Assembly: GCA_963750735.1 (NCBI GenBank) | Contig: CAVVRY010000019.1 | Span: forward strand, 248,001-312,000 | Direction of reading: 5' to 3' | Length of the DNA stretch: 64,000 bases | From: JANTGF01 sp963750735 | Lineage (GTDB): Bacteria > Bacteroidota > Bacteroidia > Bacteroidales > VadinHA17 | Part shown: piece after piece, positions 35,904 to 46,042 of the stretch | Layout of the letters: every line of letters starts with the position of its first letter | Numbering within the stretch: position 1 is the first letter of the stretch | Notes under the pieces: model-generated | Seen by the model: the letters and a program-made list of their open reading frames with translations, nothing else | Database searches by the model: none | What the model was told of the DNA's origin: nothing | Made by a program: the position numbers and the translations under genes

Positions 35904-38522
35904 ATGAAGATTCGTAAATTATATATACTTCTAATTCTATTCATCTTTGTTAGCCAGCTAGCTTTTGGCACCCACAACAGAGCTGGTGAAATAACCTACA
36001 AACAATTATCTGACCTGACCTTTGAAATAACCATCTGGACTTATACTTTTACATTAAGTGCTGCAGATAGAGATCAACTACCTGTTGATTGGGGGGATGG
36101 TACTACATCAATAGCTCCCAGGGTTGAGAAAATAGCCCTTCCCAATTTCTATCGCAGGAATAAATATGTAATTACACATACTTTTCCAGGGCCAGGTGTT
36201 TACAGACTAACAGTTCAGGATCCGAATAGGAATTACGGTATATTAAATATACCAAATTCTGTTAATGTTATATTTTCAATTCAAACAACATTGATGATAA
36301 ATTCGGGACTTGGCTTTAACAATACACCATTGTTGCTTAACCCGCCATATGATAAGGCTGCATTAGGGCAGCTTTTTATACACAATCCTGCAGCTTATGA
36401 TGAGGATGGTGATAGTTTGGCCTATAGCTTTACAATTTGTACCCGAGAAGATGGAATTCCTATAGAAAACTACACATTTCCACGTTCCAGTGATACATTG
36501 TATGTTGATGCAATATCAGGCGATTTGGTTTGGAATAGCCCGGTAGATACAGGGTTATATAATATGGCAATGAATATCGAGGAGTTCAGGCAGGGTGTAA
36601 AGATTGGAAATGTGGTTAGAGATATGCAGATAGAGGTTTATAATACAGATAACAATCCTCCGGTAACACAACCATTGCAGGATTTTTGTGTTGTAGCCGG
36701 AGAAACAATATTTTATAATATTTCAAGTACTGATGAAGATGGGGATTCCATAAAACAATTGGCAAATGGAGGGGCTTTCGTTGTTGGAAGTCCTGCTACT
36801 TTTACCACAGTTTCTTCAGAACCAGGGTCAGCGACCTCCCTCTTTGAATGGAATACGAATTGCAGTCATGTAAGGCAGCAGCCTTATACAACCATTGTCA
36901 AAGCAGAGGATAATAATCCTGACATATCTCTGGTTGATATCGGTAATTTTAGTATCCGCGTTTTGGGACCTCCACCTGAAAATCTCTCACCTTCTCCATC
37001 AAGTAATTCTATCAGACTTGTTTGGGAACCAGGAGATTGTAATAATGTTGAAAAATACAGGATTTACCGTCGAATTGGGTATTATGGTCATGTGCCTGAC
37101 TCCTGTGAGAATGGGATTCCGCCAGAAACCGGTTATGTTGAAATTGGAGAAACAGCAGGTCCAAATGATACAAGTTTCATCGATAGTAATAATGGGCAAG
37201 GCTTGATGCAGGGGACCGATTATTGTTATATGGTTGTTGGTGTCTATTCAGATGGAAGTGAAAGTATTCCTTCGAATGAAGTTTGTAGTATACTTATTCA
37301 AGGTACACCTATTTTAACAAATGTGAGTGTAACCAATACGGATCAAACTAATGGGAGTATTTATGTTGCCTGGGCAAAGCCAAGAAATCTTGATACTATT
37401 CCTGCTAACGGTCCATACGAGTATCTAATATACAGATCTGAAGGAGTCTGGGGAGCAAATTTTACACTGATCCATAGTTTTGAAACAGCCGACCTGAATG
37501 ATACAACATTCATAGATTCATCTATAAATACAGCTGACCACGCTTACACTTACAAGGTTGAATTGTACAATAACGAATCAGGAAACCGCTTTCTAATTGG
37601 ACCACCAGCAGAGGCATCTTCAGTCTTTTTGAATATTGAGCCAGGTGATAATCAATTGCGAATATATTGCAGGAAAAATGTTCCATGGATAAATACAGAA
37701 TATATTGTTTATAGGCAGAATAAAAGCACTTTAAATTTTGATTCGATTGGAGTATCCTCCGACACCATTTTTATTGATACTGGATTGGTAAATATGGAAA
37801 CTTACTGTTATCAAGTCAAAACTATTGGTTCATATAATAGGCCAGGTTTGCCAGAACCATTGATCAATTTTTCACATGAAGCATGCGGTGTTCCGTTTGA
37901 TAATGAGCCCCCTTGTCCACCTGTGTTAACGGTTTCTTCATTGTGTGATAGCCTTTACAACTTCCTTTCTTGGACAAATCCAAACAACTCGTGTGCCAAT
38001 GATGTTGAGTCGTATAATATATATTTTAAGACTGAATTAGACAATGATTTAAGTGTTATAACGAATATATCTCCCGCAACTGATACTACTTTTAAACATT
38101 ACCTTGAGAATTCATTAGCCGGGTGTTATGCAGTTTCAGCAATTGATTCAATGGGGAATGAAAGTATTCTTTCATCTCCTACTATTTGCGTTGATAGTTG
38201 TACATATTTTGAACTCCCTAATGTATTCACGCCTAACGGAGATAACATAAATGATGTTTTAAAAGCAAGAGTTAGCCCTTATATTGATAAGGTAGATATG
38301 AAAATATTTAGCAGATCAGGAACTCTGGTATTTGAAACCGATGATCCACAAATTAATTGGAATGGAATGCAGAAGGGAAAGAATAATTTTGTTGCTGCCG
38401 GTGTATACTATTATATATGTGATGTTTATGAGCAGAGACTTACGGGATTGGAAATGCGGAATGTTTCCGGATTTGTTCATGTTATTACCGAGAAAGGAGC
38501 GACACTATCAGGAGAACAATAA
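35904..38522 (+). CDS. Large secreted protein with type IX (gliding-motility CHU_C) C-terminal domain
   Basis: About 872 residues from ATG 35904. Sec signal peptide (IRKLYILLILFIFVSQLAFG), then an N-terminal PKD/cadherin-like part (HNRAGEITYKQLSDLTFEI, DWGDGTTSIAP, TFPGPGVYRLTVQDPN), acidic calcium-binding-like loops (YDEDGDSLAYSF, STDEDGDSIKQL), several fibronectin type III-like repeats (about 370-790) and a C-terminal FELPNVFTPNGDNINDVLK type-B sorting domain (about 775-872). It should be exported by the type IX system and displayed or released. Starts with NRAGEITY as do other Bacteroidota cargo proteins. A TPR gene follows at 18 bp. Confidence 0.92.
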   Translation: MKIRKLYILLILFIFVSQLAFGTHNRAGEITYKQLSDLTFEITIWTYTFTLSAADRDQLPVDWGDGTTSIAPRVEKIALPNFYRRNKYVITHTFPGPGVYRLTVQDPNRNYGILNIPNSVNVIFSIQTTLMINSGLGFNNTPLLLNPPYDKAALGQLFIHNPAAYDEDGDSLAYSFTICTREDGIPIENYTFPRSSDTLYVDAISGDLVWNSPVDTGLYNMAMNIEEFRQGVKIGNVVRDMQIEVYNTDNNPPVTQPLQDFCVVAGETIFYNISSTDEDGDSIKQLANGGAFVVGSPATFTTVSSEPGSATSLFEWNTNCSHVRQQPYTTIVKAEDNNPDISLVDIGNFSIRVLGPPPENLSPSPSSNSIRLVWEPGDCNNVEKYRIYRRIGYYGHVPDSCENGIPPETGYVEIGETAGPNDTSFIDSNNGQGLMQGTDYCYMVVGVYSDGSESIPSNEVCSILIQGTPILTNVSVTNTDQTNGSIYVAWAKPRNLDTIPANGPYEYLIYRSEGVWGANFTLIHSFETADLNDTTFIDSSINTADHAYTYKVELYNNESGNRFLIGPPAEASSVFLNIEPGDNQLRIYCRKNVPWINTEYIVYRQNKSTLNFDSIGVSSDTIFIDTGLVNMETYCYQVKTIGSYNRPGLPEPLINFSHEACGVPFDNEPPCPPVLTVSSLCDSLYNFLSWTNPNNSCANDVESYNIYFKTELDNDLSVITNISPATDTTFKHYLENSLAGCYAVSAIDSMGNESILSSPTICVDSCTYFELPNVFTPNGDNINDVLKARVSPYIDKVDMKIFSRSGTLVFETDDPQINWNGMQKGKNNFVAAGVYYYICDVYEQRLTGLEMRNVSGFVHVITEKGATLSGEQ

Positions 38523-38540
38523 CCTTGATTGATTTTTTTC

Positions 38541-39752
38541 ATGAGAATAATGAATAAAATATTATTAGTTTTTATCTGGATGTTTTTTTTCATTCTGACT
38601 GTTAATTCACAGGAAGATTTATATAACAGAGGTAAATCTGAGTTATTAAAGGGAAGTTATTCTCAGGCTGTCAAAACATTTAGCCTGGTGGTTACAGAAA
38701 ATCCTAAAGATGTTTTAGCCTGGCTTGGTAAGGGTGAAGGATATTTCGGATTGAAGCAATACGATCAAGCCTTGAAAGATTTTTATAAAGCTCAATCCAT
38801 GGAGTCGAATGTTTCAAGCTTATGGATTGCAAAGTGCTATGCAATGAAATCCGATCCAGTCAATTCAATGAAAGCCCTCGAAAACCATATGAGATCTCCA
38901 TACAAATTGCCAGAAAAGGAAATTGTTATGGAACCGGCTTTCCAGAAAGTTGAAAGAACTAAAGAATGGCGCAGCTTCTGGAAAAATGAATGGTACAAGC
39001 CATATGACAAGCAAAAAGCCAATGCTGTTTACCAGTTGAAAAAGGGAAATTACAATAAGGCAATTGCGGAATTGAGTATTCTTCTTAATCAGAATGAGGA
39101 TGATGCTTCACTTTATTTTCTTCGTTCACAAGCATATAAAAGTAATGGGGAGGAAAACAGGAGTCTTATTGATTTAAACCTTGCTATCAAAAAAGATCCT
39201 GAGAACTCGATGTATCGAACTGAAAGGGCAAGACTTTACAAAACTATGGACCGACAGGAAGAAGCTGTAAAAGACTATACGGAGCTTATTGCCAACCACC
39301 CTGATGAGTTTGAGGCTTATTTAAATAGGGCCGCTCTTTTACTCGAGATGAAAAAATATGATCGGGCCCTTTCAGATGTTAATTTTTACTTACAATATTT
39401 TGAAAATAGCCATGAAGCACAGTATTTTGCAGGGGAGATATGCTATGAGGCAGGAAAGTACCATAATGCTGTAAAATATTTAAATAAAGCTCTTAATCTA
39501 AATCAGGGGAATGAAGAGTATTTTATTGTAAGGGGAAATATCTATAGCAAAATGAATACTCTTGACCAAGCAATAGATGATTATTCTATGGCCCTTGATT
39601 TGAATCCCAATAATCCAGACATATATTTTAATAGGGGAATTGCCCGGCTTAAATCAAACGATGCATCCAATGCTTGTTATGATTTTAAGAAAGCTTTTAA
39701 TATGGGCAAAAAGGAAGCATTGGAGTACCTTCAAAGGCATTGTGGTTATTAA
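38541..39752 (+). CDS. Exported TPR-repeat protein
   Basis: About 403 residues. N-terminal signal/anchor (ILLVFIWMFFFILTVNSQ); ATG at 38541 or 38550 are both plausible and TTG 38529 is unlikely. The mature part has about nine TPR units, for example YSQAVKTFSLVVTENPKDVLAWLGKGEGYFG and LDQAIDDYSMALDLNPNNPDIYFNRGIARLK, interrupted by an insert near residues 115-160 (WRSFWKNEW). TPR proteins of this kind scaffold envelope complexes. Operon with the cargo gene suggests a role in its assembly or anchoring, an inference. Confidence 0.88.
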   Translation: MRIMNKILLVFIWMFFFILTVNSQEDLYNRGKSELLKGSYSQAVKTFSLVVTENPKDVLAWLGKGEGYFGLKQYDQALKDFYKAQSMESNVSSLWIAKCYAMKSDPVNSMKALENHMRSPYKLPEKEIVMEPAFQKVERTKEWRSFWKNEWYKPYDKQKANAVYQLKKGNYNKAIAELSILLNQNEDDASLYFLRSQAYKSNGEENRSLIDLNLAIKKDPENSMYRTERARLYKTMDRQEEAVKDYTELIANHPDEFEAYLNRAALLLEMKKYDRALSDVNFYLQYFENSHEAQYFAGEICYEAGKYHNAVKYLNKALNLNQGNEEYFIVRGNIYSKMNTLDQAIDDYSMALDLNPNNPDIYFNRGIARLKSNDASNACYDFKKAFNMGKKEALEYLQRHCGY

Positions 39753-39773
39753 TAATTACCTTTTCTACTTACT

Positions 39774-40541
39774 TTAGAATCCATTGATCATAAATCCTCC
39801 ATCAACATTCAGGCAATGGCCTGTAATATATGCTGACGCAGGCATGCATAAGTAGGAAACAGCACCTGAAACATCCTCAGGATTTCCAATTTTGTTCATT
39901 GGTGTCCTTCCCAACACATCTTTCAAATAATTTGAATCCTTCAAAACAGTTTCTACCAGAGGTGTTTTTATATACCAGGGAGCAACAGAATTCACCCTGA
40001 TATTATATTTTGCCCATTCACCTGCCAGATTTTTCGTTAACTGGATCAGTGCTGCTTTTGTCATTGCATAAACAGCACCTGTTTTTAAAAATGTTAGACC
40101 GGCAACAGAAGAAATATTTACAACATTTCCCTGTTCAGAATTCTTAAGTAATGGAAAAGTCAACTTACACAGATCAAATACTGAGTTGAGATTAGTTGAA
40201 ACAATTTTATCGTACTCTTCCTGATTATATTCGGTTACCGGTTTCCGAATATTTGTGCCAACATTATTTACCAAAATATCAAGATGTGACCATTGGTCTT
40301 TAACATATTTGACAAGTTCAATCCGATCATTGGAATTACTTATATCTGCTTTAAAGGTTTTAAGTTTGCTGGGTTCATTATATTTTGTGCGCAACTTTTT
40401 TAAATCACTTTCAGTTCTGGAAACAGTAATTACTGATGCACCAAGTTCCAGGAATTCTTTCACAATTGATAACCCTATTCCTTTGGTTCCACCTGTTACC
40501 AATGCCTGTTTCCCTTTTAGATTCCATCTGTTATTCTTCAT
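39774..40541 (-). CDS. SDR family oxidoreductase (tropinone-reductase-like)
   Basis: 255 residues. Classical short-chain dehydrogenase: cofactor motif VTGGTKGIGLSI (Gly-rich), NVGTN strand, catalytic Ser in INISSVAG, YAMTKAAL (Tyr-xxx-Lys) and the C-terminal GHCLNVDGGFMIN. NADP(H) preference is suggested by the Ser-Arg at the end of the second strand (VSRTE). Substrate unknown. Convergent with the TPR gene over a 21-bp gap. Confidence 0.93.
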   Translation of the reverse strand: MKNNRWNLKGKQALVTGGTKGIGLSIVKEFLELGASVITVSRTESDLKKLRTKYNEPSKLKTFKADISNSNDRIELVKYVKDQWSHLDILVNNVGTNIRKPVTEYNQEEYDKIVSTNLNSVFDLCKLTFPLLKNSEQGNVVNISSVAGLTFLKTGAVYAMTKAALIQLTKNLAGEWAKYNIRVNSVAPWYIKTPLVETVLKDSNYLKDVLGRTPMNKIGNPEDVSGAVSYLCMPASAYITGHCLNVDGGFMINGF

Positions 40542-40768
40542 TGTTTAAATTTTTGGTCCAACGAAAATCAGAAACGAAGGTACATCAGATAAAATGAAAA
40601 AAAAAGATAATAAATGGGAGCAGATTGGAATAATTCGAGCCTCAATAAGATATGTTTAATTGGATTTGCATTATTAATAGATTTTTGAGAATTTACTTTT
40701 ATTAATAATCCATTAAATAGCAATTTGAAAGTATTTTATAAGCTTAAAGTCTAAATAGAGAGTAAGTA

Positions 40769-43531
40769 TTATTTACTCACGTGTTGCTTAATCTTCTCAT
40801 AAAGGTCAGGAGCTTTAAAGGGTTTTATAAGAAAATCATCCAGGCCTGCTTCCTCAATCTTATCTTGAATACTGGTTAATATTGAGGCCGTGAGAGCCAG
40901 TACTGGTAGGTTTTTATATTTACCGTTTTCAATTGTTTTAATTTGCTTAGTTGCCTCATATCCATCCATTACCGGCATTTGCAAATCCATAATTACCAGG
41001 TCAAAATCATTTTTCTGCACTTTTTCTACGCCTATCTTACCATCTTCAGCCTCCATCACTTCTATTCCCCAGTTTTCAAGGAATTTTCTGGCTACCAGTC
41101 GGTTTATGGCATTGTCTTCTACAATCAGGATCTTGATATTATCAAAAGGTTCAATTATCCCAGGGGTGACTTTTTCGACATGTTGAATTTTCTTAGGTTC
41201 AACCTTTCTAAAAGGTAGATGAAACCAAAATTCGGAGCCTTCACCTTGAGTACTTTCCACACCAATTTTGCCTCTTTGAAGCTCAACTAATTTCTTTGTA
41301 ATGGCTAATCCCAGTCCTGATCCGCCAAACTTTCGGGTGATATCAGTTTTCTCTTGATTGAAACTTCCAAATATGTAATTCAATTTATCATCAGCAATTC
41401 CAACTCCAGAATCCTTAACTGAAATTCGCAATATATACTCGGTATTGGTCTCGCTTTCAATCTCAATCTTTACCTTAATTTCTCCATCATCGGTAAATTT
41501 AATGGCATTGCCAATTAAATTTGTCATTATCTGTGTCAACCGAAATTTATCACCAATAACTTCCTTGGGAACATCCCTGTCTTTCTTAAATGTGATTTTG
41601 TTGTTCTTTTTATCGGCATTTATCTTAAGCAGGTGACAAACCTCTTCAACTATTTGATTTGGATTTAGTGGTAGTTCCTCTACAATTAATTTCCCAGAAT
41701 CAATTTTGCTATAATCAAGAATTTCATTAATTAATGCCAACAAGTTTTCCCCTGAAAATTTCAATGCTTGAAGAAACTCCATCTGGTCATTCCGAGGATC
41801 TTGACTTAATAACAATTGAGACATTCCAATAACGGCATTCAGAGGAGTTCTAATCTCATGACTCATAGTCGATAAGAATTGTTCTTTAGCCTGGGCTGCC
41901 ATTTCTGCATTTTTCTTCGCAATTTTAAGATCCTCTTCAGTTTTAAGCTTATTTATAGCCAAGCTAACCTGATTTGATATGAAAACAAGAATGTTTAAAT
42001 CTTCTTCCGAAAACATGTTTTCGTCCTCATAACTTTGAAGGCTTATTACTCCAAAAACAACATTTTTTGTTTTTAAGGGTACACCCAGCCAAACTTTTGA
42101 AGGAGATCCAACAAGATCAATCTCGCCTTTTCCTTCTAATTTTGCCAGATCGGCTGTTTTAAGAAGAACAGGTTTTTTTGATTTAATTACATAGCCTGTT
42201 ATGGTCTTTTTCGCAGGTACAGAATCAAATTTATCCTTTGCATCAGCAAAAAAGGGGAAAGATAGCGAATCCTCTTCCTCATTATAAAATGCAATGAATA
42301 AATTTGTTGTATCAAATATTGTGCTTAATTCTTTCCTTGTGGTAGTAAGCAATCCTTCTAAATTGTCAGAAGTAAGTACTGCTGTTGATATCTTATAAAT
42401 CAACTGCTGGACCTTTGCAGATTTTTTACGTTGAGTTATATCCCTATATATCCCAAAAGTACCTAATTGCTTTTCCTTAACCTTAATGGGTGTTCCAAGA
42501 ATGGACACATTAATTGATTTCCCGTTTTTATGATAACGGATTCCTTCCGTAAGGACCTTTTTTCCGGCTAATATTTGCTTAGAGATAGATGCAGCAGCAC
42601 TATAAGTATCTTTCTTTGTGATAAGTTTATCGATATTCTTACCAATTGCCTCCGATTTCGTATATCCAAATAACCTGGTAAACTCATCATTAATACGTAA
42701 AACAAATTTCCCGTCAGTCTGTACAATTGCCTCAGGTGCGCCATCAATTAATTGCTCTAAATAGGCTCTTTCCTGTTTCAGAATATCTTCCTGGTTTTTC
42801 CGCTCGGTAATATCAACCATTGCACCTCGAAATCCAAATGGTTTTTTGCCTTTGTAAACCACTGAAAAATAGGTTAATACTGGGAATATTGTGCCATCCT
42901 TTTTTCGTACGAGGTATTCCTGTGGTGGAACTTCACGTCCATTTATTTTTTCCAATAAATGTCTTCTTGCCCTTCTTAAATCTTTGGGCATAAATAATTT
43001 ATCAATGGTCATTCCATTTTCAATATCTTTCTTTGAAAGTTGGAACTTTTCAAAAGCATGGTTATTAGCCAACCTGATTTTCCCGTTTAGGTTTGCCTCA
43101 CAAACCATTTCTGGGAGCAGCTCTATAAAGTTTTTATACTTTTGATCATCAATCCAAAAATCTTCATTTAAATCCTTTTCTTTTACCAGGGAAGAGCAAA
43201 GCAGGGTTAAGTTATCTGGGGATTTTCCTATGGTAGTTATTCTAGAATGAGTATTTTGGTAAGATCCTGTCTTAGTTCTCAGCTCATGGTTTAAAATAGT
43301 TTGCCAGTTTCCTTTATGTTTTTGCAATTGTTGAAAAGGAAAATCCGAATCCTTTGGGTCAATTAGTTTTGAAAGGTTAAGTTTTGTAATTTGAGAAAGA
43401 GTATAGCCCAGGTTGACAAGTGCCTTTTTATTAGCATATTGAATCTTTAATTCACTATCTACCAGGATACACAAATCATTTGAAATATCAAGTGCACTCA
43501 ATATGTCTTTATTCAAGGTACTGATTGCCAT
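40769..43531 (-). CDS. Soluble PAS-GAF hybrid histidine kinase
   Basis: 920 residues, no membrane segment, so a cytosolic sensor. Order: PAS (about 8-115), PAS with PAC (about 125-245), PAS with PAC (about 252-370), GAF (about 385-530), HisKA with STMSHEIRTPLNAVIGM (His558), HATPase_c with NLIGNAIKF (N-box about 671), DSGVGI and GGSGLGLAI, and a receiver domain (about 798-918) with VEDN, MDLQMPVMDG (Asp849) and KPF. No output protein follows, so phosphotransfer to another partner is expected. Input may be redox or small-ligand sensing by PAS or GAF. Orphan gene, flanked by AT-rich gaps. Confidence 0.94.
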   Translation of the reverse strand: MAISTLNKDILSALDISNDLCILVDSELKIQYANKKALVNLGYTLSQITKLNLSKLIDPKDSDFPFQQLQKHKGNWQTILNHELRTKTGSYQNTHSRITTIGKSPDNLTLLCSSLVKEKDLNEDFWIDDQKYKNFIELLPEMVCEANLNGKIRLANNHAFEKFQLSKKDIENGMTIDKLFMPKDLRRARRHLLEKINGREVPPQEYLVRKKDGTIFPVLTYFSVVYKGKKPFGFRGAMVDITERKNQEDILKQERAYLEQLIDGAPEAIVQTDGKFVLRINDEFTRLFGYTKSEAIGKNIDKLITKKDTYSAAASISKQILAGKKVLTEGIRYHKNGKSINVSILGTPIKVKEKQLGTFGIYRDITQRKKSAKVQQLIYKISTAVLTSDNLEGLLTTTRKELSTIFDTTNLFIAFYNEEEDSLSFPFFADAKDKFDSVPAKKTITGYVIKSKKPVLLKTADLAKLEGKGEIDLVGSPSKVWLGVPLKTKNVVFGVISLQSYEDENMFSEEDLNILVFISNQVSLAINKLKTEEDLKIAKKNAEMAAQAKEQFLSTMSHEIRTPLNAVIGMSQLLLSQDPRNDQMEFLQALKFSGENLLALINEILDYSKIDSGKLIVEELPLNPNQIVEEVCHLLKINADKKNNKITFKKDRDVPKEVIGDKFRLTQIMTNLIGNAIKFTDDGEIKVKIEIESETNTEYILRISVKDSGVGIADDKLNYIFGSFNQEKTDITRKFGGSGLGLAITKKLVELQRGKIGVESTQGEGSEFWFHLPFRKVEPKKIQHVEKVTPGIIEPFDNIKILIVEDNAINRLVARKFLENWGIEVMEAEDGKIGVEKVQKNDFDLVIMDLQMPVMDGYEATKQIKTIENGKYKNLPVLALTASILTSIQDKIEEAGLDDFLIKPFKAPDLYEKIKQHVSK

Positions 43532-43736
43532 TATCTTAATGCTGTATTTGGAAGAATTTCCTCTTTCCCAGTTCAGTCGGAGTTCGATTACAAATAATCT
43601 TAATTAGAACCCGATATAATATCCTCTTATTTAGCGGATTATGAATTTTTTCATAAAATTAAAATTTTTCACATAATCAACTTGATGTTACGAAAAATAA
43701 AGTATTTTGTTTCTTTTTTTTGGAAAGAATGCCAAT

Positions 43737-45950
43737 TCAATTTCGGGACAGGAATATATGCTTTTCTTCAATAGCTTCAATCTTACCAATAACCCTGGAA
43801 TATTCAAGCCCATTTGATAGAAGACTATTGAGGAATGCATCCGATGATTTTTGAGGAATACTGAATAATAATCCACCTGAGGTTTGTGCGTCAGAAAGCA
43901 ATAACCTGTCAGTTTCAGTTACCTTATCATCCCAACCCAATGAAGCAAGGACATATTTGAGGTTGCTTTTTGTCCCACCCGGAATTACACCATTCATAGC
44001 AAAATCATAGCAATCAGGTAATAAGGGTACGCTTTCAACTTGTATTCTGGCCTGCACCTTGCTTGCCTTTGCCATTTCCAGAAGATGACCTAAAAGGCCA
44101 AAACCTGTAATATCTGTGCAAGCATTAATTGGGTATTTCTTTGCTAGGTCTGCAGCCGTTTTATTTAAACTCGACATTGATTGGGTTAATGTTTGAAGAG
44201 TATTATCTGATAAAATTCCTTTTTTCATCGCTGTTGAAAGGATCCCGGTTCCAATTGGCTTTGTTAAAATGAGAACATCACCTGGAATCGCTCCTGAGTT
44301 TCTAAGGATTTTATCAGGATGAATCAAACCAGTTATAACCATTCCAAATTTGGGTTCAGTATCTTCAATTGTATGGCCTCCTAAAATTCCAATTCCTGCT
44401 TCCTTGGCCTTATCCATTGCACCTTCAAGAATACTTTCAAGTACTTCAATTGGCAGTCTGTTTGTTGGGAAACCTACAATGTTCATTGCAAATAATGGTT
44501 CTCCTCCCATTGCATAAATATCGCTTAGGGCATTTGAAGCGGCTATTGCACCAAATGAATAAGGGTCATCAACAATGGGTGTAAAAAAATCAACTGTACC
44601 CAGAATCGCTTGATTTTCATTTATTTTATAGACTACAGCATCATCATTTGTCTGTAGGTCAACAATAATATTTTTATCTGGAATAACAGGGAATTTCTTT
44701 AACACCTTTTCAAGGATTTCTGGTCTTAATTTGCAGGCACAACCCAATCCATGGGTAAAATGAGTTAACTTGATCTGAGAGCCGGTATAGGTATTTAGTT
44801 GTTCTGTATTACTATCATTAGGTTGGAGCTTATTAATAGTGTCTACTATCCTGAGTGCTGCTGCGTTAATTTCTTCTTTTGTATTTGTCACTCCAGTAGA
44901 GAATCTAATCGCACCCATCGCAATTTCTTCAGGAACATTCATGGCTGTGAGAACATGTGAAACATCGACCTTATCAGCATGGCAGGCTGCACCAGCAGAT
45001 GCAGCAATGCTTTCTAATTCTGAAAGGATAGTATTGGCTTCTATCCCCTTGAAACCTATGTTTACCGTATTGGAAAGTCTTAACTCGGGGTGACCAAGCA
45101 GGTATATATTTTTAATTCTAGATTGTAATTGATTAAACAATAAGTCCCTGAGTTCTTTCATATGCTGAATGTGCGACTCAATATTTTTTTCAGCAAACTC
45201 ACATGCCTTTCCCAATCCAATGATTTCCAGAACATTTTCTGTGCCTGCTCGTAAATTTCTTTCATGGTCGGCTCCATGCATAAGCTTTTCAATTTTTATA
45301 CCTCTTTTTAAATATAACGCACCAATGCCCTTTGGTGCATATAATTTATGTCCTGCAAGTGATAAAGCATCAACGCCCAATTCATCTACATTTATGGCCA
45401 ATTTTCCGGCGGATTGAGCTGCATCTGTATGCATAAGAACATTATGTGATCCTGCTAATTCTGCAATTTCTTTAATTGGCTGTATTGTTCCTACCTCATT
45501 GTTTGCATGCATAATACTTATTAGAATTGTGTTTGATGTAATTGCATTCCTCACATCTTCTAATTGTACAAGTCCAAATTTATCTACAGGTAAATAGCTG
45601 ACTATAAAACCTGATTTTTCCAGGTATTTGCACACTTCCAATACTGCAGGATGTTCAATTGATGAGGTAATAATATGGTTCCCTTTGTGCTTATTCACCA
45701 AGGCCAGCCCTTTTAAAGCCATATTATTAGACTCAGTTCCTCCACTTGTAAAAATAATTTCATCAGGGTGACAGTTTAGCAATGATGCAATTTGCTTTCG
45801 TGCTTTTTCAATTCCTGCTTTTGATTGTGTCCCAAACCAATGTTGGCTTGATGGATTTCCGAAATATTCTTCAAGATAAGGCTTCATTGCTTCAGCTACA
45901 GTGGGATGAACAGGGGTAGTAGCATTGAAATCCAGATAGATTCTTTCCAT
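43737..45950 (-). CDS. selD: Fusion: selenocysteine lyase/cysteine desulfurase plus selenophosphate synthetase (SelD)
   Basis: 737 residues with two complete enzymes in one chain. Residues 1-about 375 are a class V aminotransferase-fold desulfurase: PLP Lys202 in SLAGHKLYAPKG, RAGTENVLEIIGLGKA and the active Cys323 in ASAGAACHADK. The GAACH form resembles eukaryotic selenocysteine lyase more than IscS (SSGSACTS). Residues about 394-737 are SelD: LTHFTHGLGCACKLRP with Cys404, Cys406 and Lys407, then DDAVVY, GTVDFFTPIVDDP and GGHTIEDTEP. The first half would release selenide that the second uses with ATP to make selenophosphate. No selA, selB or selU in the window. SelD here uses Cys, not selenocysteine. 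Confidence 0.93.
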   Translation of the reverse strand: MERIYLDFNATTPVHPTVAEAMKPYLEEYFGNPSSQHWFGTQSKAGIEKARKQIASLLNCHPDEIIFTSGGTESNNMALKGLALVNKHKGNHIITSSIEHPAVLEVCKYLEKSGFIVSYLPVDKFGLVQLEDVRNAITSNTILISIMHANNEVGTIQPIKEIAELAGSHNVLMHTDAAQSAGKLAINVDELGVDALSLAGHKLYAPKGIGALYLKRGIKIEKLMHGADHERNLRAGTENVLEIIGLGKACEFAEKNIESHIQHMKELRDLLFNQLQSRIKNIYLLGHPELRLSNTVNIGFKGIEANTILSELESIAASAGAACHADKVDVSHVLTAMNVPEEIAMGAIRFSTGVTNTKEEINAAALRIVDTINKLQPNDSNTEQLNTYTGSQIKLTHFTHGLGCACKLRPEILEKVLKKFPVIPDKNIIVDLQTNDDAVVYKINENQAILGTVDFFTPIVDDPYSFGAIAASNALSDIYAMGGEPLFAMNIVGFPTNRLPIEVLESILEGAMDKAKEAGIGILGGHTIEDTEPKFGMVITGLIHPDKILRNSGAIPGDVLILTKPIGTGILSTAMKKGILSDNTLQTLTQSMSSLNKTAADLAKKYPINACTDITGFGLLGHLLEMAKASKVQARIQVESVPLLPDCYDFAMNGVIPGGTKSNLKYVLASLGWDDKVTETDRLLLSDAQTSGGLLFSIPQKSSDAFLNSLLSNGLEYSRVIGKIEAIEEKHIFLSRN

Positions 45951-46042
45951 GATTTGAAGACTATTTTGAAATTATTGGACAATGAATTTAAAAAGTAAAG
46001 GTAATAAAGATATCTGTGGCATTTTTTGGTAAATTTGTTGAT

